From Nocardioides coralli (GTDB lineage: Bacteria > Actinomycetota > Actinomycetes > Propionibacteriales > Nocardioidaceae): a stretch of DNA of 64,000 nt. Where the stretch lies: assembly GCF_019880385.1 (NCBI RefSeq), contig NZ_CP082273.1:2852001-2916000 (forward strand), given 5' to 3'. Position numbers and translations under genes: made by a program. Below, in pieces: positions 52,967 through 60,849 of the stretch; position 1 is the stretch's first letter, and every line of letters starts with the position of its first letter. The notes beneath the pieces were generated by a model, which was not told where the DNA came from, made no database searches, and saw only the letters and a list, made by a program, of their open reading frames with translations.

Positions 52967-53014
52967 CAGTCGAGCCCGTCGCGACCACACGTCGGTCGAG
53001 CCTGTCGAGACCAC
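52967..53014. repeat. Two tandem 22-bp interspersed-repeat units
   Basis: Units 52967-52988 and 52993-53014 differ at few positions and share the core GTCGAGCC-GTCG-GACCAC. The reverse complement resembles the common actinobacterial intergenic motif GGTCTCGACAGGCTCGACC. They lie between convergent genes and could form a hairpin with each other's arms. Confidence 0.65.
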
Positions 53015-53032
53015 CCCACCCGAGGCCCTCCC

Positions 53033-54055
53033 TCACTCCGACCGGAAGCGCACGGGTGCCGGGAGGCCGCGCTGCAGCACCCCGTCCCACCCGGGCGAGA
53101 GCGCCCAGAACAGCACGTCGGCGGTGAGCTGACGCTCGACGCCGTCCACCTCGTAGACGTTGGCGGTCCAGCACCCCCGACCCGCGAGCAGCCGCACGTC
53201 GAGGTCGACCGAGCGCATCGTGACCACCGGGCGTCGTCCGGCGGCGACGGGACAGGCGTACAGCACGGCCTGGCCGGCACGCGGGGACGAGGCCACCGCC
53301 TCCGCGGCCGTCACGCTGGCGTCGCGTGGCAGCAGCTCGCTCTGGCGCAGCCATCCGTCGCGCCCGTACCGGCAGACCGACACCCGGTCCTCGGCGCTCG
53401 GTGCCGGCGCACTACGACGGGTGGCGCAGCCGTTGGCGTCGACGTCGCCCACCGCCTCGACGGAGTCCATGACCATGCGCGCGACGAGCCGGTCCTCGGC
53501 GACGATCCACACCGCCGAATGCCGGGTGGTCGCGTAGCCGAGCCAGGAACCGTCGGGATACCGCTGGCCGCGGTACTGCTGCACCACGCCCTCGGTGCCG
53601 GGAGGCAGCGGGCCGCTGGCCGGCTCGGCGAAGTGGGCGCCGTACCCGGTGCCGGGGTCGCAGTCCACCGAGGCCACGACCCCGCCGGGACGGCTCACCG
53701 CCGGGGTGACACCAGCGGGGTCCCGCCCCGCGGTGCACCAGTCGGTGCCGCCGCCCCAGGTCCAGCCAGGTGGCACCCGCACGGTGAGGTCGCGCCAGGT
53801 CTCGGTGCGCCAGTCGGCCGGGATGCGGTCGGCGGACGGACCCTCCCGCCGGTCCGCCCCGTCGCCACCGCCGGCCAGCGTCAGACCCAGCGGCACCGCG
53901 ACGACGACCAGGCAGGCTCCCACCACCGCCGCCGCCGTACGCCGCCGGCGACGCAGCCGGCTGCGAGCGCCGGCCGCGAGGTCACCGGGGCGCGGGCCGC
54001 GGCCGGCGGCGCCTCGCAGGGCCGACGCGAGCCGGGTCTCGAGGTCAGTCGCCAT
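53033..54055 (-). CDS. Membrane-anchored protein, candidate partner of the second SigE-type sigma factor
   Basis: This 340-residue protein has a short cytosolic head (1-35, Arg-rich RSRLRRRRR), one membrane span (about 41-62) and an extracytoplasmic domain with several Cys (WCTAG, VDCDPG, CRYG, YACPV). No enzymatic motif was recognised. Its ATG lies 11 bp inside the sigma gene, so the two are co-translated. The architecture repeats that of the 4837-5982 protein. Confidence 0.78.
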   Translation of the reverse strand: MATDLETRLASALRGAAGRGPRPGDLAAGARSRLRRRRRTAAAVVGACLVVVAVPLGLTLAGGGDGADRREGPSADRIPADWRTETWRDLTVRVPPGWTWGGGTDWCTAGRDPAGVTPAVSRPGGVVASVDCDPGTGYGAHFAEPASGPLPPGTEGVVQQYRGQRYPDGSWLGYATTRHSAVWIVAEDRLVARMVMDSVEAVGDVDANGCATRRSAPAPSAEDRVSVCRYGRDGWLRQSELLPRDASVTAAEAVASSPRAGQAVLYACPVAAGRRPVVTMRSVDLDVRLLAGRGCWTANVYEVDGVERQLTADVLFWALSPGWDGVLQRGLPAPVRFRSE

Positions 54056-54572
54056 CGGTCACCTCCAGCCGCTCGCGCAGCGTTGCCAGGCCGCGGGAGA
54101 CCCGGGACCGGACGGTGCCCTCCCTGACGCGCGTCAGGTCCGCGATGTCGGCGTAGTCGAGCTGCTCGTAGTAGCGCAGCACCACGGCCACCCGCTGGTC
54201 GACCGGCAGCTGCAGGCAGGCCCGCCAGACCCGGTCCTGCTCCTCGACGTCGGGGTCGTCGGTGGTTCCGAGCCGGACCTCCGCCACGGGCGTCTCCCGT
54301 CGGCGGAACCGCCGCCACCAGGAGATGTGGGCGTTGACCACCATCCTCCGCACGTAGGCGTCCGGGTCGTCGACGGCGCGGATCCGGTCCCAGCGCGGGA
54401 GCGCCCGGGACAGCACCTCCTGCAGCACGTCCTCGGCGTCGACCCGGTTGCCGGTGAGGACGTAGGCGAACCGGAACAGGTCCTCACCCCTCGCCGCGAC
54501 CCACTCGTCGAAGTCGACCACGTGCGTCTCGACCCCCAAGGTCAGGTCCGGCTCCACTGCCAGCTGCTCCAC
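54045..54572 (-). CDS. SigE-family ECF RNA polymerase sigma factor
   Basis: This 175-residue protein has region 2 FRFAYVLTGNRVDAEDVLQEVL with WWRRFRRRE, and region 4 LPVDQRVAVVLRYYEQLDYADIADLTRVREGTVRSRVSRGLATL. ATG would be the start at 54572 (codon GTG). Its N-terminus is slightly longer than that of the 4292 gene. It heads a two-gene unit with the membrane protein at 53033. Confidence 0.9.
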   Translation of the reverse strand: MEQLAVEPDLTLGVETHVVDFDEWVAARGEDLFRFAYVLTGNRVDAEDVLQEVLSRALPRWDRIRAVDDPDAYVRRMVVNAHISWWRRFRRRETPVAEVRLGTTDDPDVEEQDRVWRACLQLPVDQRVAVVLRYYEQLDYADIADLTRVREGTVRSRVSRGLATLRERLEVTDGD

Positions 54573-54625
54573 GTGGGACAGACGCTAGCGGTACCGCATC
54601 CGTTGCGAGCGCGGTCGAGGGAAGG

Positions 54626-55027
54626 CTAGGAACGGACCAGCTCGCCCAGGAGCGTCTCGACGCGACGGCGGATCTCGTCGCGGATCGGCCGGACCACGTC
54701 GATGCCCTGCCCGGCGGGGTCGGTCAGCTCCCAGTCCTCGTAGCGCTTCCCGGGGAAGATCGGGCAGGCGTCGCCGCAGCCCATCGTGATCACCACGTCG
54801 GACTCCTCGACGGCCTCGGTCGTCAGCACGCTGGGAACCGCGGCGGTGATGTCGATGCCCTCCTCGGCCATCGCCTCGACCGCGACCGGGTTGATCGACT
54901 CGGCGGGCTGCGAGCCGGCGGAGAAGACCTGCACGCGGTCGCCACCGAGGTGGCGCAGGTAGCCGGCAGCCATCTGGGAACGGCCCGCGTTGTGGACGCA
55001 GACGAACAGGACCGTCGGTGCGCTCAT
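54626..55027 (-). CDS. arsC: Arsenate reductase, low-molecular-weight phosphatase type
   Basis: This 133-residue enzyme reduces arsenate to arsenite. The CX5R loop is CVHNAGRS (C10-R16); the second redox region is MGCGDACPIFPGKRYEDWELTDP with Cys pair. This is the LMWP-fold ArsC class, expected to use thioredoxin or mycothiol/mycoredoxin. ATG 55027 overlaps the acr3 stop by 4 bp, so it is the last gene of arsR-acr3-arsC. Confidence 0.94.
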   Translation of the reverse strand: MSAPTVLFVCVHNAGRSQMAAGYLRHLGGDRVQVFSAGSQPAESINPVAVEAMAEEGIDITAAVPSVLTTEAVEESDVVITMGCGDACPIFPGKRYEDWELTDPAGQGIDVVRPIRDEIRRRVETLLGELVRS

Positions 55028-56115
55028 GTGGTGCCTCCGGGGGTCTGGTGGGGGAAGCGGTCGCGGAGGGCGAGGCTCACGTAGACGAGACCCACGAGGA
55101 CGGGCACCTCGATCAGCGGTCCGACCACGCCGGCCAGTGCCTGACCCGAGGTCACGCCGAACGTTGCGATCGCGACCGCGATCGCGAGCTCGAAGTTGTT
55201 GCCGGCTGCCGTGAACGCCAGCGTCGTGGTGCGCTCGTAGGACATGCGCAGGGCCTGCCCGAGCAGGAAGCCACTGCCCCACATCAGGGCGAAGTAGGCG
55301 AGCAGCGGCAGCGCGATCCGGACGACGTCCAGCGGTTGTGAGGTGATGCGGTCACCCTGCAGGGCGAAGAGGACCACGATCGTGAAGAGCAGGCCGATCA
55401 GTGCCCACGGCCCGACCTTCGGCAGGTACGACGTCTCGTACCAGTCGCGGCCCCGGGCCCGCTCCCCCAGCCGCCGCGAGAGGTAGCCGAGGACCAGCGG
55501 GATGCCGAGGAACACCAGGACGGACCGAGCGATCTGCCAGGCGGAGACGTCGAGCTGGGCGGTGCCGAGGCCGAGCCAGGCCGGCAGCACCTCGAGGTAG
55601 AACCAGCCCAGCAGGGCGAAGGCCACGACCTGGAAGACGGAGTTGAGGGCCACCAGCACCGCGGCGGCCTCGCGGTCACCGCACGCGAGGTCGTTCCAGA
55701 TGATGACCATCGCGATGCACCGCGCGAGCCCGACGATGATCAGCCCGGTCCGGAACTCGGGCAGGTCGGGCAGCATCAGCCAGGCCAGGGTGAACATCAG
55801 CGCCGGCCCCACGAGCCAGTTGAGCACCAGGGAGGAGGCGAGCAGTCGCCGGTCGGCGGTCACGCTGTCGAGGCGGTCGTAGCGGACCTTGGCGAGGACG
55901 GGGTACATCATCACCAGCAGCCCGATCGCGATCGGCAGCGAGATGCCGTCGACCTCGACCGCGCCGAGCGCGCCGTCGAGCCCGGGCACGAGCCGGCCGA
56001 GCAGCAGCCCGGCCGCCATGGCCAGCCCGATCCAGAGCGGCAGCCAGCGGTCCAGCGTCGACAGGCGCGCGGAGACCTGCCCCTCCGGCGGAAGGGTGAG
56101 AGCCCGGCGGGTCAA
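55024..56115 (-). CDS. acr3: Acr3 family arsenite efflux permease
   Basis: This 363-residue protein has about ten membrane spans and the Acr3 blocks GLARCIAMVIIWNDLACGD (with the essential Cys) and TLAFTAAGNNFELAIAVAIATFG. It exports arsenite. The only start that covers the family's N-terminal region is TTG 56115, overlapping the arsR stop (TTGA); no clear SD precedes it, so translation likely depends on coupling to arsR. Confidence 0.92.
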   Translation of the reverse strand: MTRRALTLPPEGQVSARLSTLDRWLPLWIGLAMAAGLLLGRLVPGLDGALGAVEVDGISLPIAIGLLVMMYPVLAKVRYDRLDSVTADRRLLASSLVLNWLVGPALMFTLAWLMLPDLPEFRTGLIIVGLARCIAMVIIWNDLACGDREAAAVLVALNSVFQVVAFALLGWFYLEVLPAWLGLGTAQLDVSAWQIARSVLVFLGIPLVLGYLSRRLGERARGRDWYETSYLPKVGPWALIGLLFTIVVLFALQGDRITSQPLDVVRIALPLLAYFALMWGSGFLLGQALRMSYERTTTLAFTAAGNNFELAIAVAIATFGVTSGQALAGVVGPLIEVPVLVGLVYVSLALRDRFPHQTPGGTT

Positions 56116-56468
56116 CGGCCGGCGCTCGCGATCAGCCCGCCGAGGTCGGCCAGGAGCTGGTCGTCGACCCGGTAGTAGACCCAGACGCCCCGCTTCTCGC
56201 GACCCAGGAGGCCGGCGTCGTGGAGCACCTTGAGATGGTGGCTGATGGTGGGCTGCGAGAGGTCGAAGGCCTCGTGCAGGTCGCACACGCAGGCCTCGCC
56301 GCCCTCGTGGGAGGCGATCAGCGAGAGCAGCCGCAGCCGGGCGGGGTCGGCCAGCGCCTTGAGCAGGGGGACGACGCCGACGGCGGCCTCGGCCGACAGC
56401 GGTTCACTCGTCAGCGGTGAGCAGCAGGCCACGGCGTCGGCCGGCGTCAGCGTCAAGGACTTCGACAT
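56112..56468 (-). CDS. arsR: Arsenic-responsive ArsR/SmtB repressor
   Basis: This 118-residue winged-helix protein has the DNA-recognition helix DLSQPTISHHLKVLHDAGL. Candidate As(III) ligands are the vicinal Cys15-Cys16 in VACCSP, as in the Corynebacterium glutamicum ArsR, and Cys60/Cys62 in EACVCDL, as in the E. coli type. The presence of both sets is notable. It heads the leftward arsR-acr3-arsC operon and diverges from arsI across an operator region. Confidence 0.92.
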   Translation of the reverse strand: MSKSLTLTPADAVACCSPLTSEPLSAEAAVGVVPLLKALADPARLRLLSLIASHEGGEACVCDLHEAFDLSQPTISHHLKVLHDAGLLGREKRGVWVYYRVDDQLLADLGGLIASAGR

Positions 56469-56470
56469 AC

Positions 56471-56536
56471 ATCGATATTGACATCCATCGATTCCCGACG
56501 CAAACTGGGTGCCAGATATCGACAGTCATCAATGTC
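56471..56536. promoter_or_regulatory. Two operator-like sites between arsR and arsI
   Basis: Site 1 (56471-56492) has ATCGAT at both ends around TATTGACATCC. Site 2 (about 56515-56536, ATATCGACAGTCATCAATG) matches the reverse complement of site 1 at 12 of 15 aligned bases. One faces each divergent gene, as expected for ArsR autorepression and control of arsI. Confidence 0.6.
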
Positions 56537-56547
56537 TAGGAGTAGTC

Positions 56548-56946
56548 ATGACCCGTTTGCAGCTGGCCCTCAACGTGGACGACCTGGCCACCTCGGTCGC
56601 CTTCTACAGCAAGCTCTTCGGCACCGAGCCCGCCAAGACCCGGCCGGGCTATGCCAACTTCGCGGTCGCGGAGCCGCCGCTGAAGCTCGTGCTGATCGAG
56701 AACCCCGGTCAGGGCGGCTCGCTCAACCACCTCGGCGTGGAGGTCGCCGACACCGGCACCGTGGACGCCGAGCAGCGTCGTCTCGCGGAGGCGGGGCTGG
56801 CATCGATCGACGAGCGCGACACCACCTGCTGCTACGCCCGGCAGGACAAGTTCTGGGTCGAGGGGAGCCCGCACGGCGAGCGCTGGGAGATCTACACCGT
56901 CCTCGAGGACGCCGGGGTCAGGAGCAACGACACCTGCTGCGTGTGA
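56548..56946 (+). CDS. arsI: ArsI/CadI family VOC metalloenzyme (C-As lyase type)
   Basis: This 132-residue single VOC protein has TTCCYARQDKFWVEG with vicinal Cys94-Cys95 to bind trivalent arsenic, and likely iron ligands H61 (LNHLGVEV) and E114 (ERWEIYTVLED). ArsI cleaves the C-As bond of methylarsenite and aromatic arsenicals; CadI-like members are defined only by metal induction. The tail ends DTCC. ATG 56548 has GGAG 7 nt upstream. Divergent from arsR. Confidence 0.88.
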   Translation: MTRLQLALNVDDLATSVAFYSKLFGTEPAKTRPGYANFAVAEPPLKLVLIENPGQGGSLNHLGVEVADTGTVDAEQRRLAEAGLASIDERDTTCCYARQDKFWVEGSPHGERWEIYTVLEDAGVRSNDTCCV

Positions 56947-56949
56947 GGC

Positions 56950-57549
56950 TCACCCGTGGCGCGTCTCCAGGACGCGGAACCCCTTGGCGCTCGCGAGCCG
57001 TTCGGTCGGCCACCCCTGGTCGCCGAGCCAACGCTGCAGCGAGTCGGCGCCCAGGTTCTTGCCGACCACCAGCAGCATCCGGCCCTCCGGACGCAGCCGG
57101 GGCAGCCAGGTCAGGAGCAGCTCGTGCAGCGCCTGCTTGCCGATCCGGATCGGCGGGTTCGACCAGATCTCGTCGTACGTCGCGTCGCTGGGCACCTGCT
57201 CGGCCCGGCAGGCGACGTAGCGCCCGGCGACGCCCAGTCGCCGGGCGTTCTCGTTGGCCAGCAGGATCGCCCGCTCGTTGACGTCGATGCCCGTGACCGT
57301 CGCGAGCGGGACCGCGACGGAGATCGCCAGTCCGATCACGCCGTAGCCGCACCCGAGGTCGAGGAACTGCCCCTGGGCCGGCGGCCCGACCTCGCGGAGC
57401 AGCACGCCCGTCGCGTGGTCGAGGTGCCCCTTGCTGAAAACCCCGGCGCCGCTGGTCAGGGTCAGCTCGTGGTCCCACACCCGGCACGTGAACTCCTCGC
57501 GGGCGAACGGCGCCGCCGGGTCGGCCGCGAAGTAGTGGTCCTCCCCCAT
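56950..57549 (-). CDS. Class I SAM methyltransferase, RsmC/RlmG-like
   Basis: This 199-residue protein has FLDLGCGYGVIGLAIS (SAM loop), TGIDVNERAILLANENARR, and the base-acting motif IWSNPPIRIGKQ of N2-guanine methyltransferases, followed by LLLVVGKNLGADS. It is shorter than E. coli RsmC because the inactive N-terminal half is missing, as in other actinobacteria. 16S rRNA m2G methylation is inferred. ATG 57549 overlaps truA by 4 bp. Confidence 0.87.
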   Translation of the reverse strand: MGEDHYFAADPAAPFAREEFTCRVWDHELTLTSGAGVFSKGHLDHATGVLLREVGPPAQGQFLDLGCGYGVIGLAISVAVPLATVTGIDVNERAILLANENARRLGVAGRYVACRAEQVPSDATYDEIWSNPPIRIGKQALHELLLTWLPRLRPEGRMLLVVGKNLGADSLQRWLGDQGWPTERLASAKGFRVLETRHG

Positions 57550-58346
57550 CACGCCTCCCGCTTCGCGCGCGCCCGCTCGGCCTGCCGGCGCAGTCCGTCC
57601 ACGCCGGCGGGGTAGCCGACCTCCTCGAGCGTCAGCCCGTGGGCCGGCACCACCGGGACCGCGGAGTCGCGCACTCCCGCCGTCAGGACCTCCGCGGGCC
57701 AGGCCACCGACCGCCGCCGCTCGCCCACCGCCAGCAGAGCGCCCACCAGCGACCGGACCATGTGGTGGCAGAACGCGTCGGCGCGCACCGTGGCGACCAC
57801 GAGGCCGCCGGGCTCCCGCTCCCACGTGAGGCGCTGGAGCGTCCGGATCGTCGTCGCCCCCTCGCGCTGCTTGCAGAAGGCCGCGAAGTCGTGCAACCCC
57901 TCCAGCGGCGTCGAGGCCTCCGCCATCGCGTCGACGTCCAGCGGCCGGGGCCACCACAGCACGTGGTTGCGGGTGAGCGGGTCGCTGCCGCCCGGACGGT
58001 CCGCCACCCGGTAGGCGTACCGCCGCCAGGTGGCGGCGAACCTGGCGTCGAAGCCAGGGGGCGCGACGGACACCTCCCGCACCCGCAGGTCGGCCGGGAG
58101 GATCCCGTTGAGCCGTCGCAGGAGCTGGTCGTCGTAGGCCTCCTCGGGGAGGTCCACGTGAGCGACCTGTCCGCGGGCGTGGACGCCGGTGTCCGTGCGA
58201 CCCGCGCAGACCAGCCGCGCCTCGGGCAGCCGGAGCACGGTGGCGAGCGCGGACTCGAGGGTCCCCTGGACGGTCCGGAGGTCCGGCTGGGAGGCCCAGC
58301 CGTGGAAGTCGGTGCCGTCGTAGGCGAGGTCGATCCGCAGCCGCAC
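57549..58346 (-). CDS. truA: tRNA pseudouridine(38-40) synthase
   Basis: This 265-residue enzyme isomerises uridines 38-40 of the anticodon arm. Catalytic Asp52 is in [17 protein letters not shown]; other TruA blocks are [18 protein letters not shown] and [17 protein letters not shown]. In actinobacteria truA usually follows rpsK-rpsD-rpoA-rplQ, and here it lies about 3 kb downstream after an insert of unrelated genes. Confidence 0.96.
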   Translation of the reverse strand: MRLRIDLAYDGTDFHGWASQPDLRTVQGTLESALATVLRLPEARLVCAGRTDTGVHARGQVAHVDLPEEAYDDQLLRRLNGILPADLRVREVSVAPPGFDARFAATWRRYAYRVADRPGGSDPLTRNHVLWWPRPLDVDAMAEASTPLEGLHDFAAFCKQREGATTIRTLQRLTWEREPGGLVVATVRADAFCHHMVRSLVGALLAVGERRRSVAWPAEVLTAGVRDSAVPVVPAHGLTLEEVGYPAGVDGLRRQAERARAKREA

Positions 58347-58370
58347 GCGCCGATCCTAGAGAGCCCTTGT

Positions 58371-58434
58371 TCAACCGATGGGTTGACAAGAGCCAGACTG
58401 GCCGCCTACCGTCTTGCTCAACCGATCAGTTGAG
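58371..58434 (+). promoter_or_regulatory. Paired TCAACC-type palindromes before the ArsR/SRPBCC operon
   Basis: TCAACC/GGTTGA (58371-58376 and 58381-58386, inside TTGT...ACAA) and CTCAAC/GTTGAG (58417-58422 and 58429-58434) are two related palindromes 46 bp apart upstream of ATG 58448. Both share the half site CAACCGAT. They suit cooperative binding by the encoded regulator. Confidence 0.6.
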
Positions 58435-58447
58435 AAAGGCCACCCGC

Positions 58448-58810
58448 ATGAGCGACCAGCTCTCCCGCGTGTTCGCCGCCCTCAGCGACCCGACGCGACG
58501 CGACATCGTCGCGCGGCTCACCGAGGGTGACGCCACCGTGGGTGACATCGCCGCGCCGTACGACGTGAGCCTGCAGGCGGTCTCCAAGCACCTCAAGGTG
58601 CTGGAGGACGCCGGGCTCGTCACCCGCAGCCGCGAGGCGCAGCGCCGACCGGTGCACCTGGAGGCCGAGGTGTTCGACCTGATGACGAAGTGGATCGAGC
58701 GCTACCGGCGCCAGGCCGAGGAGCGCTTCCAGCGCCTGGACGCGGTGCTGGCCGAGATGGACGAGAGCGACCACGAGGACGACCGACCCCAGGAAGGAAC
58801 CGCATCATGA
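58448..58810 (+). CDS. ArsR-type winged-helix regulator paired with SRPBCC protein
   Basis: This 120-residue regulator has LSDPTRRDIVARLTEGDATVGDIAAPYDVSLQAVSKHLKVLEDAGL (split here), a classic ArsR winged helix without metal-binding Cys. ArsR/SRPBCC pairs are widespread in soil actinobacteria; ligands are mostly unknown. ATG 58448 lies 13 bp after the second palindrome. The 4-bp overlap with the next gene shows one operon. Confidence 0.9.
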   Translation: MSDQLSRVFAALSDPTRRDIVARLTEGDATVGDIAAPYDVSLQAVSKHLKVLEDAGLVTRSREAQRRPVHLEAEVFDLMTKWIERYRRQAEERFQRLDAVLAEMDESDHEDDRPQEGTAS

Positions 58811-59301
58811 GCACCACCACCACCCGTTACGCCGAGGCCGCCATCGAGGCGGTCCCAGACCTGCCCGTCATCCGGATCACCCGCGACTTCGACGCGGCGC
58901 CGGAGCAGCTGATGCGTGCCCACACCGACCCCGAGCTGTTCGCCCGCTGGATCGGCCCGGACGCGGTGACCACCCGGATCGACCACTGGGACTGCCGGAC
59001 GCTGGGTTCCTACCGCTACGTGTGCGAGCACGACGGCGTCGACCACGGCTTCCGCGGCACCTTCCCCGAGGTCGGCGAGGACCGCATCGTTCAGACCTTC
59101 ACCTACGAAGGCATGCCCGAGGCGATCGCCCTCGAGACGGTCAGGTTCGAGGACCTCGGCGACGGCCGCACCCGTCTCCACGCCCAGTCGCTGTGCGACT
59201 CGATCGAGGGCCGGGACGCGATGCTGTCCAGTGGCATGGACACCGGCGTGCACGAGGGCTACGCCAAGCTCGACGGCCTGCTCGCCCGGGGCGCGGTCTG
59301 A
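58807..59301 (+). CDS. SRPBCC (AHSA1-type) family protein
   Basis: This 164-residue protein has LPVIRITRDFDAAPEQLMRAHTDPELFARWIGPD and later GGTFRYV-like GSYRYVCEHDGVDHGFRGTF, ending MDTGVHEGYAKLDGLL. The START-like helix-grip fold binds hydrophobic ligands. It is co-transcribed with the ArsR-type regulator. Function unknown. Confidence 0.88.
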   Translation: MSTTTTRYAEAAIEAVPDLPVIRITRDFDAAPEQLMRAHTDPELFARWIGPDAVTTRIDHWDCRTLGSYRYVCEHDGVDHGFRGTFPEVGEDRIVQTFTYEGMPEAIALETVRFEDLGDGRTRLHAQSLCDSIEGRDAMLSSGMDTGVHEGYAKLDGLLARGAV

Positions 59302-59366
59302 TGGCGACCGCCATCGACCGGATCGTGGAGGAGCACGGCCGCGTCGTCCGGGGCCCCGGTGCCTGA
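59301..59366 (+). pseudogene. 21-codon ORF, possible remnant or coupling peptide
   Basis: ATG 59301 shares its A with the SRPBCC stop (TGATG) and reads MATAIDRIVEEHGRVVRGPG to a TGA at 59364-59366, which overlaps the next start. The first 14 residues resemble the beginning of an ECF sigma factor, but nothing of such a protein follows. It may be a remnant or just a coupling device. Confidence 0.3.
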
Positions 59367-59928
59367 CCCGGCCGACCGCCACCGCCGCCACGCGGGCACG
59401 TTCTCGACGCTGGTCAGCGGGACCGGCGACTGGGACGCGCCCGCACCCGTGGCCGGGTGGACGGCCCGCGACGTGGTCGACCACCTGGTCGGCTGGCTGC
59501 CGGGGTTCCTGGCGGCGGGCGCGGACGTGCGGCTCCCTGCCGGCCCCTCCGTCGCCGACGATCCCGCCGGCGCCTGGGACGCGCAGGTGAGGTCGGTGCA
59601 GCGGCTGCTCGATGACCCGGACTCCGCGGAGATCCCGTTCGCCGACCCCCACACCGGCGAGCTCCCGCTCGACCAGGCGATCGACCTCTTCTACACCTCC
59701 GACGTGTTCCTGCACGCGTGGGACCTGGCACGCGCAACGGGACAGTCCCTGCACCTCGACGCCGACGAGTGCGCGGCCATGCTGGCGGGGATGGAGCCCT
59801 ACGACGAGCTCATGCGGTCCTCGGGCCAGTACGGCCCGCGTGTGGCGGTCGCCGACGACGCGTGCGTCCAGGACCGGCTCCTCGGCTTCATCGGCCGCGA
59901 CCCAGCCTGGAGCGCTCCCCGCGGGTGA
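59359..59928 (+). CDS. Maleylpyruvate-isomerase-like (TIGR03086-type) metal-binding protein
   Basis: This 189-residue DinB-fold protein has GDWDAPAPVAGWTARDVVDHLVGWLPGF and later LFYTSDVFLHAWDLARATGQ, the spaced His residues of mycothiol-dependent metalloproteins. Substrate unknown. GTG 59359 is the only start that includes the first helix. It follows the SRPBCC gene closely and is probably in its operon. Confidence 0.82.
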   Translation: MPDPADRHRRHAGTFSTLVSGTGDWDAPAPVAGWTARDVVDHLVGWLPGFLAAGADVRLPAGPSVADDPAGAWDAQVRSVQRLLDDPDSAEIPFADPHTGELPLDQAIDLFYTSDVFLHAWDLARATGQSLHLDADECAAMLAGMEPYDELMRSSGQYGPRVAVADDACVQDRLLGFIGRDPAWSAPRG

Positions 59929-59931
59929 CGG

Positions 59932-60843
59932 TCAGCCGAGCTCGCGACGGTACGGCGGGTCCGCACCCGGTCGCGAGACCGTGACGGCCGCGGCCCGCGC
60001 CGCGTGCGCCAGCACCCTCACGACCGCGTCGCGCTGGACGTCCGCGAGGGCCACCCGGCGGTGGGCGCCGAGCAGGTCGTCGTCCCACAACGCGTCGATC
60101 ATCGCGGCACAGAACGTGTCCCCCGCCCCGATCGTGTCGGCCACCGCCACCGGCACGGCGGCCACGTCGACCTCCTGGGTGGCCGAGATCCAGGTGGCAC
60201 CTCCGTGGCCCCGGGTGACCACCACGCCGGAGGGGCCGAGCGCCAGCAGCCGCTTGGCGCCGGCGATCGGGTCGAGGCCGGCGTACAACGCCTCGAGGTC
60301 CTCGTCGCTGGCCTTGACGACGTCGCTGAGGGCGGCCACCGCCTCCACCCGCTCGCGCAGGTCGTCACCGGTCCCGGTGATGGCGGGCCGGACGTTGACG
60401 TCGTAGGTGACCGTGGCGGTGCCGCGCAGCCGCTGGAGCAGGTCCCGCACGTCGGCGTCACCCGGCTCGATGACCGCCCCCAGCGAGCACGCGTGCACGA
60501 CCAGGGGTGTGAGGTCCTCCGACAGGGGGTTGAGCCGCCAGGCGAGGTCGAACTCGTAGGTCGCGTGCCCGTCGGCCCCGATGGTGGCGATCGCGGTCGA
60601 GGTGTGGCCGAGGGCGTGCGGGTCGACGGCGAGGCGTACCTCGTCGCGCTCGAGCCGCTCGGCGAGCATGGTGCCGCGCGGGTCGTCGCCCCAGCTCGTC
60701 GCGAAGTGGACCGTCCGTCCCAGCCGGGCGAGGGCGACCGCGACGTTGGCGGCGCTCCCCCCGGCGTACTCCCGGCTGCTGCCGTCGCCGCCGCGCACGA
60801 TGTCGACCAGGGACTCGCCGACGACCAGACCGCTGTGCGACAT
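59932..60843 (-). CDS. PfkB family sugar kinase (fructokinase-like)
   Basis: This 303-residue protein has VVGESLVDIV, YAGGSAANVAVALARLG (sugar-binding GG), VTYDVNVRPAI and VADTIGAGDTFCAAMIDAL with the catalytic Asp. The sequence is nearest in layout to ribokinase/fructokinase. ATG 60843 is preferred to an in-frame TTG at 60849; TAGCAA (minus strand) lies 6 nt upstream. It converges on the isomerase-like gene with a 3-bp gap. Confidence 0.9.
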   Translation of the reverse strand: MSHSGLVVGESLVDIVRGGDGSSREYAGGSAANVAVALARLGRTVHFATSWGDDPRGTMLAERLERDEVRLAVDPHALGHTSTAIATIGADGHATYEFDLAWRLNPLSEDLTPLVVHACSLGAVIEPGDADVRDLLQRLRGTATVTYDVNVRPAITGTGDDLRERVEAVAALSDVVKASDEDLEALYAGLDPIAGAKRLLALGPSGVVVTRGHGGATWISATQEVDVAAVPVAVADTIGAGDTFCAAMIDALWDDDLLGAHRRVALADVQRDAVVRVLAHAARAAAVTVSRPGADPPYRRELG

Positions 60844-60849
60844 GCTCAA

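Noticed and set aside
53015..53354. Leftward extension of the aldo/keto reductase frame over the phosphotransferase gene
   Set aside because: The reductase fold begins at 52001; the extension is shadow sequence of the plus-strand phosphotransferase and the sigma-partner gene.
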